The notes: generated from the sequence alone by a model not told the origin. DNA of 48,659 nucleotides from Dysgonamonadaceae bacterium (GCA_031256775.1 JAIRPX010000107.1:1-48659); one strand, 5' to 3'. Positions 37,961 to 47,875 are shown, numbered from the stretch's first letter. Made by a program: numbers and translations.

Positions 37961-39874
37961 TTAATCAGTTCCTTCTTCCGTATCTCTGTATGCTGTTGGA
38001 ACTATTTCAAGCCAGTCGAACATAAATTCCTGCTTTTCAGTTTCCAGTACCGATTTGAAGCGTAGCCAGTGTTCCCTGTCGCGATCAAGGCGCACAGTAG
38101 TTATAACCCGACGGAGCGAAGCGCTATAACCTCTTAACGGAGACTGTTGTGTACCGTAAGTAATAGATGCAGGTCCTTTCATATAACCACGGTTATGCAT
38201 CATTTTATCGTTTTGTATACCATCGGGGTCATCCTTGTCGGAGCCGTCGGCAACCCAGCCGATTTTCGCATTGTTAGCGGGAATTCGCATATCCAAAGGA
38301 ATACCTACAGGTTCGTTGTCAAAATATATTTGCAGTACGCCCCGCGCATTATTGGCGGTGTAACCGATACGTATTTCATAAGTAGCTTCGGGCAATGACG
38401 GCAAACGCAGTTGAACGTCGTATTTTCCGGCTATCAGGATTTCATCCCAGTGTAAATCATACCAGCCAGACATAGGTCCTCCATACTGTATTTGCGTTCC
38501 TTCCGTCAGCTGCGTCATGTTCTTGAAATATCCAACTGGAAAAATCCTGCCGTTTTTACCTTCATACGTAGCATTTCCCTTGATATGATTCGTATATAAT
38601 TCAGGCAGGAGGTTGGTGACGTCGAGCCTTATACGCTTATTCAGTACGTCGTTCTCCACATTTTCGTCATATAGCAGCAATCTGTCCAATTCGTGGCACA
38701 TACCATTTTCCGCCACATTGTCCTGCGTTTCGAGTATGCGAACAGCCTCGCCGCTACGCAGCTTGTTCAATACAGGTCCTGTAGCGTCGCGTTGAAATTC
38801 CACCAACCCATAAGGGCTTAACGTTTCGCTATAATCAGTCATTACTGCGCCTTTGGTGAAATATCGCGTCCACAGTCCCGGTATGAAATCGGTATATCCC
38901 ATTGTCCGGTCTAAAATATGGTAGGCTATAAAGCGGTTCAAGCTGTTATACTTATTTTTCGGATCATCGAAAGTTCCGGAAATTTTAGGCGTAATATGCT
39001 CTTCGGCATATTGCCGCAACTGGTCTATAGTCGTGATGTTTGCATTGCGGTAAGTTTCGTCGCTCTCCATAAAGACGGTAAAGCCTATATTCCATGAATC
39101 GGGCGTAAGCAGCGTGCCTGTTCCCGGCTCTCCATAGCTGTTTTCATTTTGAAACGTAGAATTGGATATCATTTTTTCAGGAATCAATCCCTCCCTGTAG
39201 CGGCGGTCGTAATCTTTATTGATATAAATGGTATCCAACTGATAATGCAGTCCGGTAAGCTCCATAGCCTGCAAAAACAGCGAGAAACGGTCTTTTTTCT
39301 GTTGCAGCACGTTCCATAAACGCATCTTTGAAGCTTCCAGCACCTGATTGATTGTATGGATAATGCCATTGTGAACAGATATATCCATTGAGCCTTTCAG
39401 TAGCTGCGACGTCTGGTTGATGTAGATATTTCCAATCGAATCGACGCGCGTTTCCCAGTACTGGTTTTTCCACATGGACGGACCAACGCCCTGAGTTCCA
39501 AAGAGATTCGACTCGAAAGGCAATTGCAGTTCCTTCAAACTTATGACATGACTGAAAACAACTTCCTTAATAGTTTCTTCATCCATCTGTTCGAGCGTAA
39601 CGCCCTTGCTTTCGTAATATTTCAAAACAGCTTCGTTTGTAGGAATAAAGCAGGTATAATTACCGCGCGCCCTCAGCAAACCGCTGACGCCAGCCGCATC
39701 CATCAATTTCAAAAACTCCGAGTACGTTTCAGGGTAAAGTTCAAGATATGAAGCAACTGTTTCGTCGTGTTCGGTTTCATAATCCAGCACCCTGTCGTCA
39801 ATACATGCCTGAAAAATCAGGAACAGCAACGTTAAGCCAAATATGGCGACATTATTAAATTTATATTTTTTCAT
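37961..39874 (-). CDS. FAS1 domain lipoprotein with C-terminal beta-sandwich
   Basis: The 637-residue lipoprotein has lipobox IFQAC with Cys24. FAS1-like domains cover about 40-185 (YSEFLKLMDAAGVSGLL, YTCFIPTNEAVLKYYESKG, VFSHVISLKEL, NGIIHTINQVLEAS) and 190-405 (with a long insertion; NRFIAYHILDRTMGY, GMCHELDRLLLYDENV). From about 410 onward is a beta-rich domain (YDLHWDEILIAGKYDVQLRL, RVITTVRLDRDREHWLRF, FMFDWLEIVPT), resembling the carbohydrate-binding-like end of the 536-residue protein. It lies 15 bp after the SusD of pair 2. The two proteins are probably paralogues that decorate the surface beside the SusCD complexes. Substrate binding is inferred. Confidence 0.85.
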   Translation of the reverse strand: MKKYKFNNVAIFGLTLLFLIFQACIDDRVLDYETEHDETVASYLELYPETYSEFLKLMDAAGVSGLLRARGNYTCFIPTNEAVLKYYESKGVTLEQMDEETIKEVVFSHVISLKELQLPFESNLFGTQGVGPSMWKNQYWETRVDSIGNIYINQTSQLLKGSMDISVHNGIIHTINQVLEASKMRLWNVLQQKKDRFSLFLQAMELTGLHYQLDTIYINKDYDRRYREGLIPEKMISNSTFQNENSYGEPGTGTLLTPDSWNIGFTVFMESDETYRNANITTIDQLRQYAEEHITPKISGTFDDPKNKYNSLNRFIAYHILDRTMGYTDFIPGLWTRYFTKGAVMTDYSETLSPYGLVEFQRDATGPVLNKLRSGEAVRILETQDNVAENGMCHELDRLLLYDENVENDVLNKRIRLDVTNLLPELYTNHIKGNATYEGKNGRIFPVGYFKNMTQLTEGTQIQYGGPMSGWYDLHWDEILIAGKYDVQLRLPSLPEATYEIRIGYTANNARGVLQIYFDNEPVGIPLDMRIPANNAKIGWVADGSDKDDPDGIQNDKMMHNRGYMKGPASITYGTQQSPLRGYSASLRRVITTVRLDRDREHWLRFKSVLETEKQEFMFDWLEIVPTAYRDTEEGTD

Positions 39875-39889
39875 ACTGATATATTTTTT

Positions 39890-41524
39890 TTATTTGTAAT
39901 ACGGATTTTGTATCAAAGCGCTATTCGCTTTCAATTCACCTTCATAAACAGGCAGATAGAGTGCATTAAAATCAGTCAGTTTGCTTTGCACTATTCCGCC
40001 GTTCGTTTCGTATTTGCGAATAACAAGCATAAGCATTTCCGTGTGATTTTTTATTTCTTTTTCGTCCCTGCGCGCCATCCGTAGCAAATCGAACCAGCGT
40101 TTGCCTTCAAAAAGAAATTCGCGCTGACGCTCGTCCAAAACTAATTGCCGCAACAATGCAGGCGTATTGTACTGATCATATTCAAAAGGCATGTCAAGCG
40201 GGGCAGAACGCATATATATCAGGTTTATGTCGGCTAACGCCTTTCTTAAATCGTCTTCGCTGGCAGCGCCGCTCATATTCTTTTCTATATATGCTTCCGC
40301 CCGCATCAGGTAAATATCCGGCAAACGATAGAAAATCCAGCCCGGCACAACCAGACTGCCTTCTATATATATATATCTTGGCTCGCCATTAATATTAAGC
40401 ACAATGTTGCTTCCGACATATTTGAATATAGGATAAAGTTTATCGACAGAATTAGTCTGGGGAACCTCGCAGGAAGTTATTCTTCTGAAATCATTTTGAC
40501 TGAAAAGTCCATACTCCGGAACAGGCGCTGCCATCATTTTTCCAAATTTAGTAGGTCCTGATCCATATAATTCTTTCAGCTTGTCATTGTTTTTTCCATT
40601 CGTTGCACTGAACCGTAATTCAAAAATGCTTTCCATTGTTGTTCTGACAGAAGTGCTGGTAGATGGATAAAACAAATTAGCAGAATTAAGATTATACTCT
40701 TTGTTACTAATGAGCATAAGTTCTGCACCCGTAAGCTTTTCGCTGTTTATCACCTGTCCTAATTCAATCACGTCGGGCATGACGCGATTGCACGCTTCTA
40801 TACATTCGTCGTATCTGCCCAACCATAAAAGAACATCCGCCAAAATTGCCCTTACCGCGTTTTTAGATACGCGCCCTCTCTGCTCAATAGAATTTGTCCG
40901 TGCTTTTATTGCATAAATTTCGGCTGTTTTCAGGTCTTCAACTATATGCGAAAGCAGTTCGTCGCCATCCATTTGAGGCACAACAAAATCCTGGGAATCT
41001 TCCACGTATGGAAAATCTATAAACGGGACGTCCTTGTAGAGACGCACTAAATAAAAATAAGTTAATGCACGAATTGTCAATGCTTCCGCCAGATGAGCAT
41101 TTAAGCGTCCCTGCGTATAATCAGGGTCTAATTCCCTTATGCCGGGAGCGTATTTCAATACGGCATTGCAATAATTGATAACCCTGTAGAAATCCAGCCA
41201 TTTGCACAAAGCGTTGGTTGAACGTATATTAGCGTCATTGATATTTTTCTGGTCTTCGCTCGATCCCAGCCGTGATTCGCCAACAGCATCAACAACGACG
41301 TTGTCGGAACGAAGCTCTCCGCCCAGAATAATACGCTCCATGAAACCGTCTTCCTGCATTGCGCGATAGCAAGCCAATACAACTGCTTCCGCATCGTTTG
41401 CCGTTTTCCAGTAATCCTCAAAAACCATACGGTCTAAGGGTTTAATATCTAAGAAATCATTACAGGAGCAAGCCAGAACCATCAAGGCAACTCCTGCTAT
41501 TATGTGTTTTAATATATTCTTCAT
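39890..41524 (-). CDS. SusD/RagB-family surface lipoprotein, pair 2
   Basis: The 544-residue lipoprotein has a lipobox near LACSC (Cys19 or Cys21). SusD features include DFLDIKPLDRMVFEDYWKTA, RVINYCNAVLKYAPG, EALTIRALTYFYLVRLYKDV, PFIDFPY, IYLMRAEAYIEKN and the C-terminal LDERQREFLFEGKRWFDLLR motif, which is a classical SusD signature. It follows SusC pair 2 after 35 bp and precedes the FAS1 lipoprotein by 15 bp. As a substrate-binding lid it probably works with the SusC of pair 2. Confidence 0.95.
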   Translation of the reverse strand: MKNILKHIIAGVALMVLACSCNDFLDIKPLDRMVFEDYWKTANDAEAVVLACYRAMQEDGFMERIILGGELRSDNVVVDAVGESRLGSSEDQKNINDANIRSTNALCKWLDFYRVINYCNAVLKYAPGIRELDPDYTQGRLNAHLAEALTIRALTYFYLVRLYKDVPFIDFPYVEDSQDFVVPQMDGDELLSHIVEDLKTAEIYAIKARTNSIEQRGRVSKNAVRAILADVLLWLGRYDECIEACNRVMPDVIELGQVINSEKLTGAELMLISNKEYNLNSANLFYPSTSTSVRTTMESIFELRFSATNGKNNDKLKELYGSGPTKFGKMMAAPVPEYGLFSQNDFRRITSCEVPQTNSVDKLYPIFKYVGSNIVLNINGEPRYIYIEGSLVVPGWIFYRLPDIYLMRAEAYIEKNMSGAASEDDLRKALADINLIYMRSAPLDMPFEYDQYNTPALLRQLVLDERQREFLFEGKRWFDLLRMARRDEKEIKNHTEMLMLVIRKYETNGGIVQSKLTDFNALYLPVYEGELKANSALIQNPYYK

Positions 41525-41559
41525 AATTTATGTATGCTTTTATTTCTATATAATTCAAT

Positions 41560-44500
41560 TTAAAAACCAAGCGTAATACCAACATTAAATTCTCGCGGAC
41601 GCGGAGTAATGGATTCATCCCTGCTAACGCCCCAACGATCCCAGCCAACTTCCGGATCTTCACCCTGATATTTGGTGAAGCACATCAAGTTAGTGAATGT
41701 CAGATAAAGATTCATCTGCTTCACATAGAATTTGTTAAGAAATTTAGAAGGCACATTATAGTTGAATGTCAGAGTTTTGAAACGCAGGAAAGAGCCGTCT
41801 TCCACATAACGGTCGCTCGGCAATGAGTTGTAACCGTAGTCGTGGAGCGCTCGCGGCATGTTTGTCATATCGCCTTCCTGACGCCAGCGCCAGTTGGTGG
41901 CAATACTCTGATTGTTGTCGGTCAGCATGTTTTCCGCTTCCCTGCGGGTGGTATTGATGATCTTGTTTCCATACCGGAAATTGAAATAGGCATTGCACGA
42001 CAGCGATTTCCATCGCAGGGTCAAGCCATAACCACCGGTGAGCTTGGGATTGGAATTGCCAAGATAAACTATGTCGAGTTCGTCAATGTTTCCATCGTGA
42101 TTAATATCTTCGTAGATTGCATCGCCTCCAACAAACTGATAGTTTATACCTTTTGGACCATAATTATAATACATGGGCAACGGAGAACCTTTTGCGTCGC
42201 GGATAATTTCGCCCTGCGCATTTCGTGCAACAGGAGCCGTTCCAAGCGTATAATTGCTGTTAACCAGATCGGTATTATCCATACTGTATTGATAAACGCC
42301 CTTATAGCGGAAACCGTAAATGGAACCGTAGGCATGTCCTTCCTTTAAAATTTGCAGATAGGGAGCATTTCTCTTGTCATACTCAAATTTTGAGTTACGT
42401 TCTTCCAGTATGTCCGAAGACAGGGAAACTAATGTGTTCGACGAATTTGACAGGTTGAAATAGCCATCAACAGAAAAGTCGCCAATACGGATAAATTTGT
42501 TTCCGTGCAGGTTGACTTCCCAACCGAGATTTTTCATCGAACCTACGTTCCGGTAAGTCAAAGTTGAAAATCCGGAAGAAGACGGAATAGGCGCGTTGGG
42601 GAACAGCAAATCTTCTGTCAGCCTGCGATATAAATTGGCGTCCATAGTGAACTTTCCATCCATAAGTTCTACGTCCATACCCCAATTGTATTCGGTAGTG
42701 GTTTCCCATTTCAGGTTGGAAAGGCGTATATTTTCGGGACGAATTGTTGAGTTACCCAAATATGCACTCCATGGCGCATATTTGCTGAAATGCAGATATT
42801 CATAAGCAGGTTCGCTTCCAACAATACCCCAGCTCGGTCGAAACGAAAGCATTGTCAATCCTTTTTCGCGGATAGATCTCATGAATGTTTCATCGGAAAT
42901 ATTCCAGCGCAAAGAAACTCCGGGAAAATTGCCATACTTGCGATTTTCGCCAAACTTTGTAGAACCTTCACGACGCAATGTTAAATCAAGTACGTATCTG
43001 GATTGATAGGCATAATGCAACTGTGTGCTAACAGCTAAAGAACTCCATTGTCCAATACCGCTTTTAAGTTCGCGAACATAAGACGGGGCGGAAGGCTCCT
43101 GAATGCCGCCTGTTGGAAAACCATAAACCAGCATATCCTGGCTGCTGCTTTTTCCCGACGAAGTTTGAAGGGAAGCGTATGCCTGAAAGCTATGGTCGGC
43201 GCCGAGATCGGGCTTCCATTGCAGACGATTCTCAGATCTTATACCGAAACTTTCCGAATCATGATCGTCTGCTCTGTTGATGTTCTGGTATTGAGAGTTC
43301 CATGGTTCGGAGGATAATTCTTTGGGAAGAAACTTGTGCGTCTTGCTGTTGTTCATTAGAAAAGAAACATACACATCGTAACGCAGCATTTTTTCAATAT
43401 TCTCCGGATTCATAAAGTCGTAGCGCAAACGTAAAACAGGATTAATATCATAAGACTTGTTATTGTTGACTGCCATCCGCGCCTGAGCTACTGGATTTCT
43501 CAACTTTCCCTGCGCTCCCTTTTTAAGAACGGAGTTGCTCAGCATGTTGTAATAGCTGTCCAAATCCTGCCCGTTGGCGTCTTTGTTATAAACAGCCATG
43601 TTTGGCATCTTTTTGTAAGCTATATACAAAATACTCTTGCTGTTGTTGAGATTCTCGTCATCAGTGTCCCTTGCGTCATCCCAGTTCTGGGCATTGTCGG
43701 AATAGGTAAATGCGGCTTCGGACGAAAACATAATCCTGTCCGACACATAATAATCAAGCTGCATTCGCGAAGTTAAACGATCCCATTTTTGACCGATTAC
43801 TGTTCCTGTTCGCGACATCATACCGCCTGAAACGCGAAACTGGGCGCGATCGCCACCGCCTGAAATCGTCAGGTTGTGTTCGTTTGTCTGACCATATTGC
43901 AGAACTTCGTTCCGCCAGTCGGTATTATTATTGTAATATTTATATTCCGAAAAAGTCGGATCGTAATTAAATTCCGGTATGTTGGAGGTAGAGTTGCTCT
44001 GGTTGGGGTTGAAATACGCCTGCTTCATCAGCATGGTGTAGTCGTCGCCATTCAACATTTTCATACCCTGCCCCTGCTTTTGCCCCATATATTTATAGGT
44101 GTAGTTTACGCGAGTGGGACCCTTGGCTCCCTTATTAGTCGTAATCAGCAGAACGCCGCTGGCTCCGCGCGCACCCCAGATAGCTGTAGCGCCTGCGTCT
44201 TTCAGTACAACAACATCCTTAATATCAGCCACGCTTATCATAAGCAAGTCGGAAAACTGCTGGTCGGTTGCCGAAGCGAAATCGAAATCGCTGGCAGAAA
44301 TATCGTCACGCGGGATGCCGTTAATCACAATCAGTGGGTTTGAATTGGTACTGAGCGAAGCAATACCGCGAATACGCATCTGCGTTCCAACCCCGACATT
44401 TCCCGAACCTACAATATCCAGCCCGGCAATATGCCCCTGTAATGCATCGTCAATCGACGACACCTGCATTCCCTCGAAAGCCTTAGCGCTGATTCGCTGC

Positions 44501-44910
44501 ATGGCAAAAGATACTTCCTTGACGGGAATATCCATACCACCGTTTGATGCGGTTTGCTTTGCAACGACAACAACTTCCTGCAATACGTTATCTTCTTTCA
44601 GGACAACTGAAAAATCTCTTTTTGATCCGATAGGTATTTCCTGCGTAACAAATCCTATGTAAGTTATTTTCAATTTGTTGCGCGTACTCTTGATTTTCAT
44701 GGAAAATGCGCCATTTAAATCGGTTTGAGTATTGCTCACCACGCGACCAGTCTGATCCACTTCCAAAACCGTTGCAAAACCCAGTTCTTCCCCGCTTTCG
44801 GAAGCAAGTTTTCCACGAATCATTTCGCCGCTTTCACTTTGTGCGAATATTGACAGGCAACTGCTTAGAATGCCTATCAAAAAATACAACCATTTTTTAT
44901 TCATTATCAT
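41560..44910 (-). CDS. SusC/RagA-family TonB-dependent outer-membrane transporter, pair 2
   Basis: The 1116-residue protein has a signal peptide (about 1-23, ending IFAQ) and a carboxypeptidase-regulatory-like domain (28-107; ELGFATVLEV, DLNGAFSM). A TonB-box-like QEVVVVA lies at 111-117. The plug (about 125-260) includes MRIRGIASLSTNSNPLIV, INGIP, and DVVVLKDAGATAIWGARGAS. The barrel ends with REFNVGITLGF, whose terminal Phe suits BAM recognition. The start could be residue 1 or Met3. It lies 8 bp after the four-FAS1 lipoprotein. It is a standard SusC, unlike pair 1. Confidence 0.95.
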   Translation of the reverse strand: MIMNKKWLYFLIGILSSCLSIFAQSESGEMIRGKLASESGEELGFATVLEVDQTGRVVSNTQTDLNGAFSMKIKSTRNKLKITYIGFVTQEIPIGSKRDFSVVLKEDNVLQEVVVVAKQTASNGGMDIPVKEVSFAMQRISAKAFEGMQVSSIDDALQGHIAGLDIVGSGNVGVGTQMRIRGIASLSTNSNPLIVINGIPRDDISASDFDFASATDQQFSDLLMISVADIKDVVVLKDAGATAIWGARGASGVLLITTNKGAKGPTRVNYTYKYMGQKQGQGMKMLNGDDYTMLMKQAYFNPNQSNSTSNIPEFNYDPTFSEYKYYNNNTDWRNEVLQYGQTNEHNLTISGGGDRAQFRVSGGMMSRTGTVIGQKWDRLTSRMQLDYYVSDRIMFSSEAAFTYSDNAQNWDDARDTDDENLNNSKSILYIAYKKMPNMAVYNKDANGQDLDSYYNMLSNSVLKKGAQGKLRNPVAQARMAVNNNKSYDINPVLRLRYDFMNPENIEKMLRYDVYVSFLMNNSKTHKFLPKELSSEPWNSQYQNINRADDHDSESFGIRSENRLQWKPDLGADHSFQAYASLQTSSGKSSSQDMLVYGFPTGGIQEPSAPSYVRELKSGIGQWSSLAVSTQLHYAYQSRYVLDLTLRREGSTKFGENRKYGNFPGVSLRWNISDETFMRSIREKGLTMLSFRPSWGIVGSEPAYEYLHFSKYAPWSAYLGNSTIRPENIRLSNLKWETTTEYNWGMDVELMDGKFTMDANLYRRLTEDLLFPNAPIPSSSGFSTLTYRNVGSMKNLGWEVNLHGNKFIRIGDFSVDGYFNLSNSSNTLVSLSSDILEERNSKFEYDKRNAPYLQILKEGHAYGSIYGFRYKGVYQYSMDNTDLVNSNYTLGTAPVARNAQGEIIRDAKGSPLPMYYNYGPKGINYQFVGGDAIYEDINHDGNIDELDIVYLGNSNPKLTGGYGLTLRWKSLSCNAYFNFRYGNKIINTTRREAENMLTDNNQSIATNWRWRQEGDMTNMPRALHDYGYNSLPSDRYVEDGSFLRFKTLTFNYNVPSKFLNKFYVKQMNLYLTFTNLMCFTKYQGEDPEVGWDRWGVSRDESITPRPREFNVGITLGF

Positions 44911-44918
44911 GTGTTATT

Positions 44919-47420
44919 TTATTTAAAGTCCAATATAGCGTCAATCTGGTGAATTACTGCAAAAGAAGACGTTGAAATTGAATTTGCAGATGTAATCACC
45001 TTACTATTGAATATATAATCGCGCGCCATTAAATTATACAAACCGTTCCCTGTAAGCACTTTGGCAGGATTGCCTCCTTTTTCGGAACGGACAGTCATCG
45101 TTGATCCTGAATTTGTTACCCAAAGCCGACGGAATTTTTTGTTTTCCGGATTTATGGTAGCAGTTTCATACCATTTGTCGTTGCAAGTCTCTCCTCCTAT
45201 ATATATGGAATTGTCCTGAAAATGGTAACGCAAAAATTCATATAACTTTTGCATCTCTTTCCCTCTGTCTTCCAAATCCAGGGATTCTATTTCTTCGGGA
45301 GTTTTATACCTTCCCGCATCGTGAGCCTGCTGCATTGCCGCATTAGTCGGAACATACACCGTATAATTGTAGGTATTGAAGAATGTAACGTTAGGCGTAA
45401 TACCAATGCCGACGGAGAGGTCTTCAAAAACTGTTCCGCCAAATGTTTCGTCGCCTATTTTTAATGATTTTACATCGCGACACAAAGCATAAAATTCGCT
45501 AAACTCGCTGTGTTCCTGTAAAATAGAATATACCGATTTGGTAGGCGTTAACATTATCTTATCGGTCAGGTAGGTCATCCCGTTCTCCTGGTTATAAGTT
45601 TTTGTTACTGTCACTTTTTCGTTCCTTTCGCCGTTTCCACCTCCGTCTAATTTAAGACCGACGCCGGAGCCTCCGCTCCTGTCTAATTTAATAGTTGCGC
45701 CACCCTTTGTCTGATAGTACGTTCTGCCGTCGTCTATATTTCCTACTACGATATGGTTATCTATAATATCACTCAATATGTTAATTAAAATAAATTCGTT
45801 GGAAATAAAGCCAGTACTGTCGCCTGTCGCCAGATTGTAAGTAGTAGCTGTCACCGTATTTTTATTGTAGTTGAATTTCCATCTTTCGGGTATTCCCTTC
45901 CCTATTGAAACAGGGCTCACATAATTGTTAAGCACATCATCTGTCGGCACAAAAAAGCTGAACGTATTGATCATTGAAAGCAGGTAAAGATTAAATTCGC
46001 CTTTCCTGATAGCCCAGTCCATGATGCGGGTGTTATTGTTTAAAACAACAGGTCCCTGCACGGAAGAATATTCGACGGGAGGATACACTTTATTCATCAC
46101 ATATACAGCTCCGTTGCTGCAAATCATGGAATATTTCAGGTCTTCCGTTTTGATATTCAGGGATACGCCGGTAATGTCTTCCAGTTTGTTGAATCTCATA
46201 GGCGTTGCTTGCAGGAAAGATCTTTGCATGTGATTGCTTACCAGCAAACTCATCACGTTGTCGGGTACATTTTCCCACGAACCGTAGCTTTCTTTCAAAA
46301 ATACGCCAGCGCCTTTATTGAAGTAATCATCCAGCGCTTTGTCGGTCGGAACAAACATAACCCCCATGTCGGTTTGCGAGGTAGTATTCTGCGAAGGATC
46401 GAATTTCAAATAATTGGCGACAGATGTACTTCCTGTCGGTAATCCATTCTCATCAGGCTCAAATAAGCCCTCAGTGAAGAACTGGTTTACATAAATTCTG
46501 TCTTGAAAATCAGGATTTAAATTCCTGTAAGCCTGCGTGTTATTCTGGCTATAATATGGCGCGCAAAAACGTTCCATAAATGTGACAAACATTGAGGTCT
46601 CTTTGTTCTTCTTTATATAGTCCGCCATGTTATCATAAGGTAACTGGAGTTTTTCCAAAACATTTATATATCCATTCTTGCAGGCAATATCTTTTTTAAC
46701 TATTTTTACGTTAAAAATATAGGCGTCATCTTTATTCCAAACAATACCTTCCGGATTTTCTTCCGTTTTCATCAGATAACGAAAATCATCACCTGAAATA
46801 CCTTGTGCAAGCATCTGTGGCGGCAAAAAATGCACCATAGTCCACCTTCCATAGTCTATAGTATAGACGCCATTTTTATTCTTATATTTGTTCCAATAAG
46901 GATTATTCGGCAACTCGTCGTCAGTTTTATGTTTAACACTTTCTAACAACGCCCAGGCGCTGGGACGACGCATGGCTGTCCCTTGAATTGGACGGGCATT
47001 AGTGCCTGATCCAGGTATGCAGGACATCATTTCCAGAAGGTAAGCATCGTCCAACATATTGGCGAATAAAATGGAACGTTTTTGTGTGACAGTTAAGTCT
47101 TCAAAAGACCGAATACCATAGGGATTGTTTTTGAAAAAGGCTTCGAAAGCTTTATCATCTGCCACAAAAACAGTTTTTGTTCCGGTTTTTTTCAGTACTT
47201 CCGCATAGCTGCTTCCAGCGTCTTCTACCCCATCCACAATCCGCAGGTAATACGTGAAATTTCCGTCGCTTTTCAAATAGTCGTATATGTTATCACCCAA
47301 TACGTCCTTGTCCGGTTCCTTATCATTATAGTAGTAGTCGTCGGCACAGGCAACGAACATACCGGTCAGGAATAGGAGATACACATAAAAAAAATTCTTT
47401 CGTGTCATATTCATATTCAT
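44919..47420 (-). CDS. Four-domain FAS1 (fasciclin) lipoprotein
   Basis: The 833-residue lipoprotein has lipobox FVAC with Cys25 (Met at 1, 3 and 5 are possible starts). Four FAS1-like domains can be outlined: about 40-265 (TKTVFVADDKAFEAFFKNN), 335-455 (GVMFVPTDKALDDYFNKG, LVSNHMQRSFL), 465-635 (FSFFVPTDDVLNNYVSP, IIDNHIVVG) and 640-833 (YTVYVPTNAAMQQAHDAG, FLRYHFQDNSI). The FAS1 hallmark (FVPTD...NH or YH) recurs in each. It lies 8 bp upstream of SusC pair 2. It has no beta-sandwich tail. It may be a long adhesin-like arm on the surface that passes ligands to the SusCD pair. Confidence 0.86.
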   Translation of the reverse strand: MNMNMTRKNFFYVYLLFLTGMFVACADDYYYNDKEPDKDVLGDNIYDYLKSDGNFTYYLRIVDGVEDAGSSYAEVLKKTGTKTVFVADDKAFEAFFKNNPYGIRSFEDLTVTQKRSILFANMLDDAYLLEMMSCIPGSGTNARPIQGTAMRRPSAWALLESVKHKTDDELPNNPYWNKYKNKNGVYTIDYGRWTMVHFLPPQMLAQGISGDDFRYLMKTEENPEGIVWNKDDAYIFNVKIVKKDIACKNGYINVLEKLQLPYDNMADYIKKNKETSMFVTFMERFCAPYYSQNNTQAYRNLNPDFQDRIYVNQFFTEGLFEPDENGLPTGSTSVANYLKFDPSQNTTSQTDMGVMFVPTDKALDDYFNKGAGVFLKESYGSWENVPDNVMSLLVSNHMQRSFLQATPMRFNKLEDITGVSLNIKTEDLKYSMICSNGAVYVMNKVYPPVEYSSVQGPVVLNNNTRIMDWAIRKGEFNLYLLSMINTFSFFVPTDDVLNNYVSPVSIGKGIPERWKFNYNKNTVTATTYNLATGDSTGFISNEFILINILSDIIDNHIVVGNIDDGRTYYQTKGGATIKLDRSGGSGVGLKLDGGGNGERNEKVTVTKTYNQENGMTYLTDKIMLTPTKSVYSILQEHSEFSEFYALCRDVKSLKIGDETFGGTVFEDLSVGIGITPNVTFFNTYNYTVYVPTNAAMQQAHDAGRYKTPEEIESLDLEDRGKEMQKLYEFLRYHFQDNSIYIGGETCNDKWYETATINPENKKFRRLWVTNSGSTMTVRSEKGGNPAKVLTGNGLYNLMARDYIFNSKVITSANSISTSSFAVIHQIDAILDFK

Positions 47421-47434
47421 AAATTTATTGTAAT

Positions 47435-47620
47435 TTAATTCTGCAAACCATTTAAATTATTCCATGTTCCCCGCGTTAAATCAGGTATTTTCACAGGAGC
47501 TGAGTTATTATCCAGCGACAAACCCTCAATATCAGGTAAAGACTTTTTATCTTTGGAAAAAAGAATTGTCATATTTAGTAAAAAACACAACGATAACAAA
47601 ATAATGTATGAATTTTCCAT
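47435..47620 (-). CDS. Short leader ORF with an N-terminal hydrophobic segment
   Basis: This 61-residue ORF (ATG 47620) begins with an apolar stretch (YIILLSLCFLLNMTILF, 5-21) and then a polar tail (DKKSLPDIEGLSLDNN). It ends 14 bp before the first FAS1 gene and has the same strand and codon style. I do not recognise a family. It could be a small secreted or inner-membrane peptide, or a translated leader that couples translation to the operon. It could also be chance, because it is short and AT-rich. No lipobox is obvious. Confidence 0.45.
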   Translation of the reverse strand: MENSYIILLSLCFLLNMTILFSKDKKSLPDIEGLSLDNNSAPVKIPDLTRGTWNNLNGLQN

Positions 47621-47838
47621 ATTTATATATAATTTATAACATTAAAAATCAACAAAATAAACTTTTTTTTGCACCTAAGTATCTATTCACTGTTAACTTC
47701 GCTCCGAAATTATAAGTACACAAAAAATAAAATAAATCACAAACTGATGATTTACTGGAATATGATTCCGTAATAGGCAAGTACTTTTTACTCATTGATA
47801 TCTGATTCATTTTATTTAATAATATTCATGTTCATTAT

Positions 47839-47875
47839 ACAAAAGTACAAAATTAAACACTCATATAAAAACAAA
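47839..47875 (-). promoter_or_regulatory. Possible promoter of the FAS1/SusCD run
   Basis: TACTTTTGT (minus strand, 47839-47847) is a near match to the -7 box, and a TTTG lies at 47872-47875. The spacer of about 24 bp is longer than the usual 19-21. It would give a leader of about 210 nt before the 61-residue ORF. The leader (47621-47838) is AT-rich and no clear hairpin was noticed. A long A-run follows at about 47887-47906. Confidence 0.35.

Noticed and set aside
41842-42348. 168-codon open frame antisense to SusC pair 2
   Set aside because: It is fully inside a clear SusC coding region on the other strand and shows no protein-family features.
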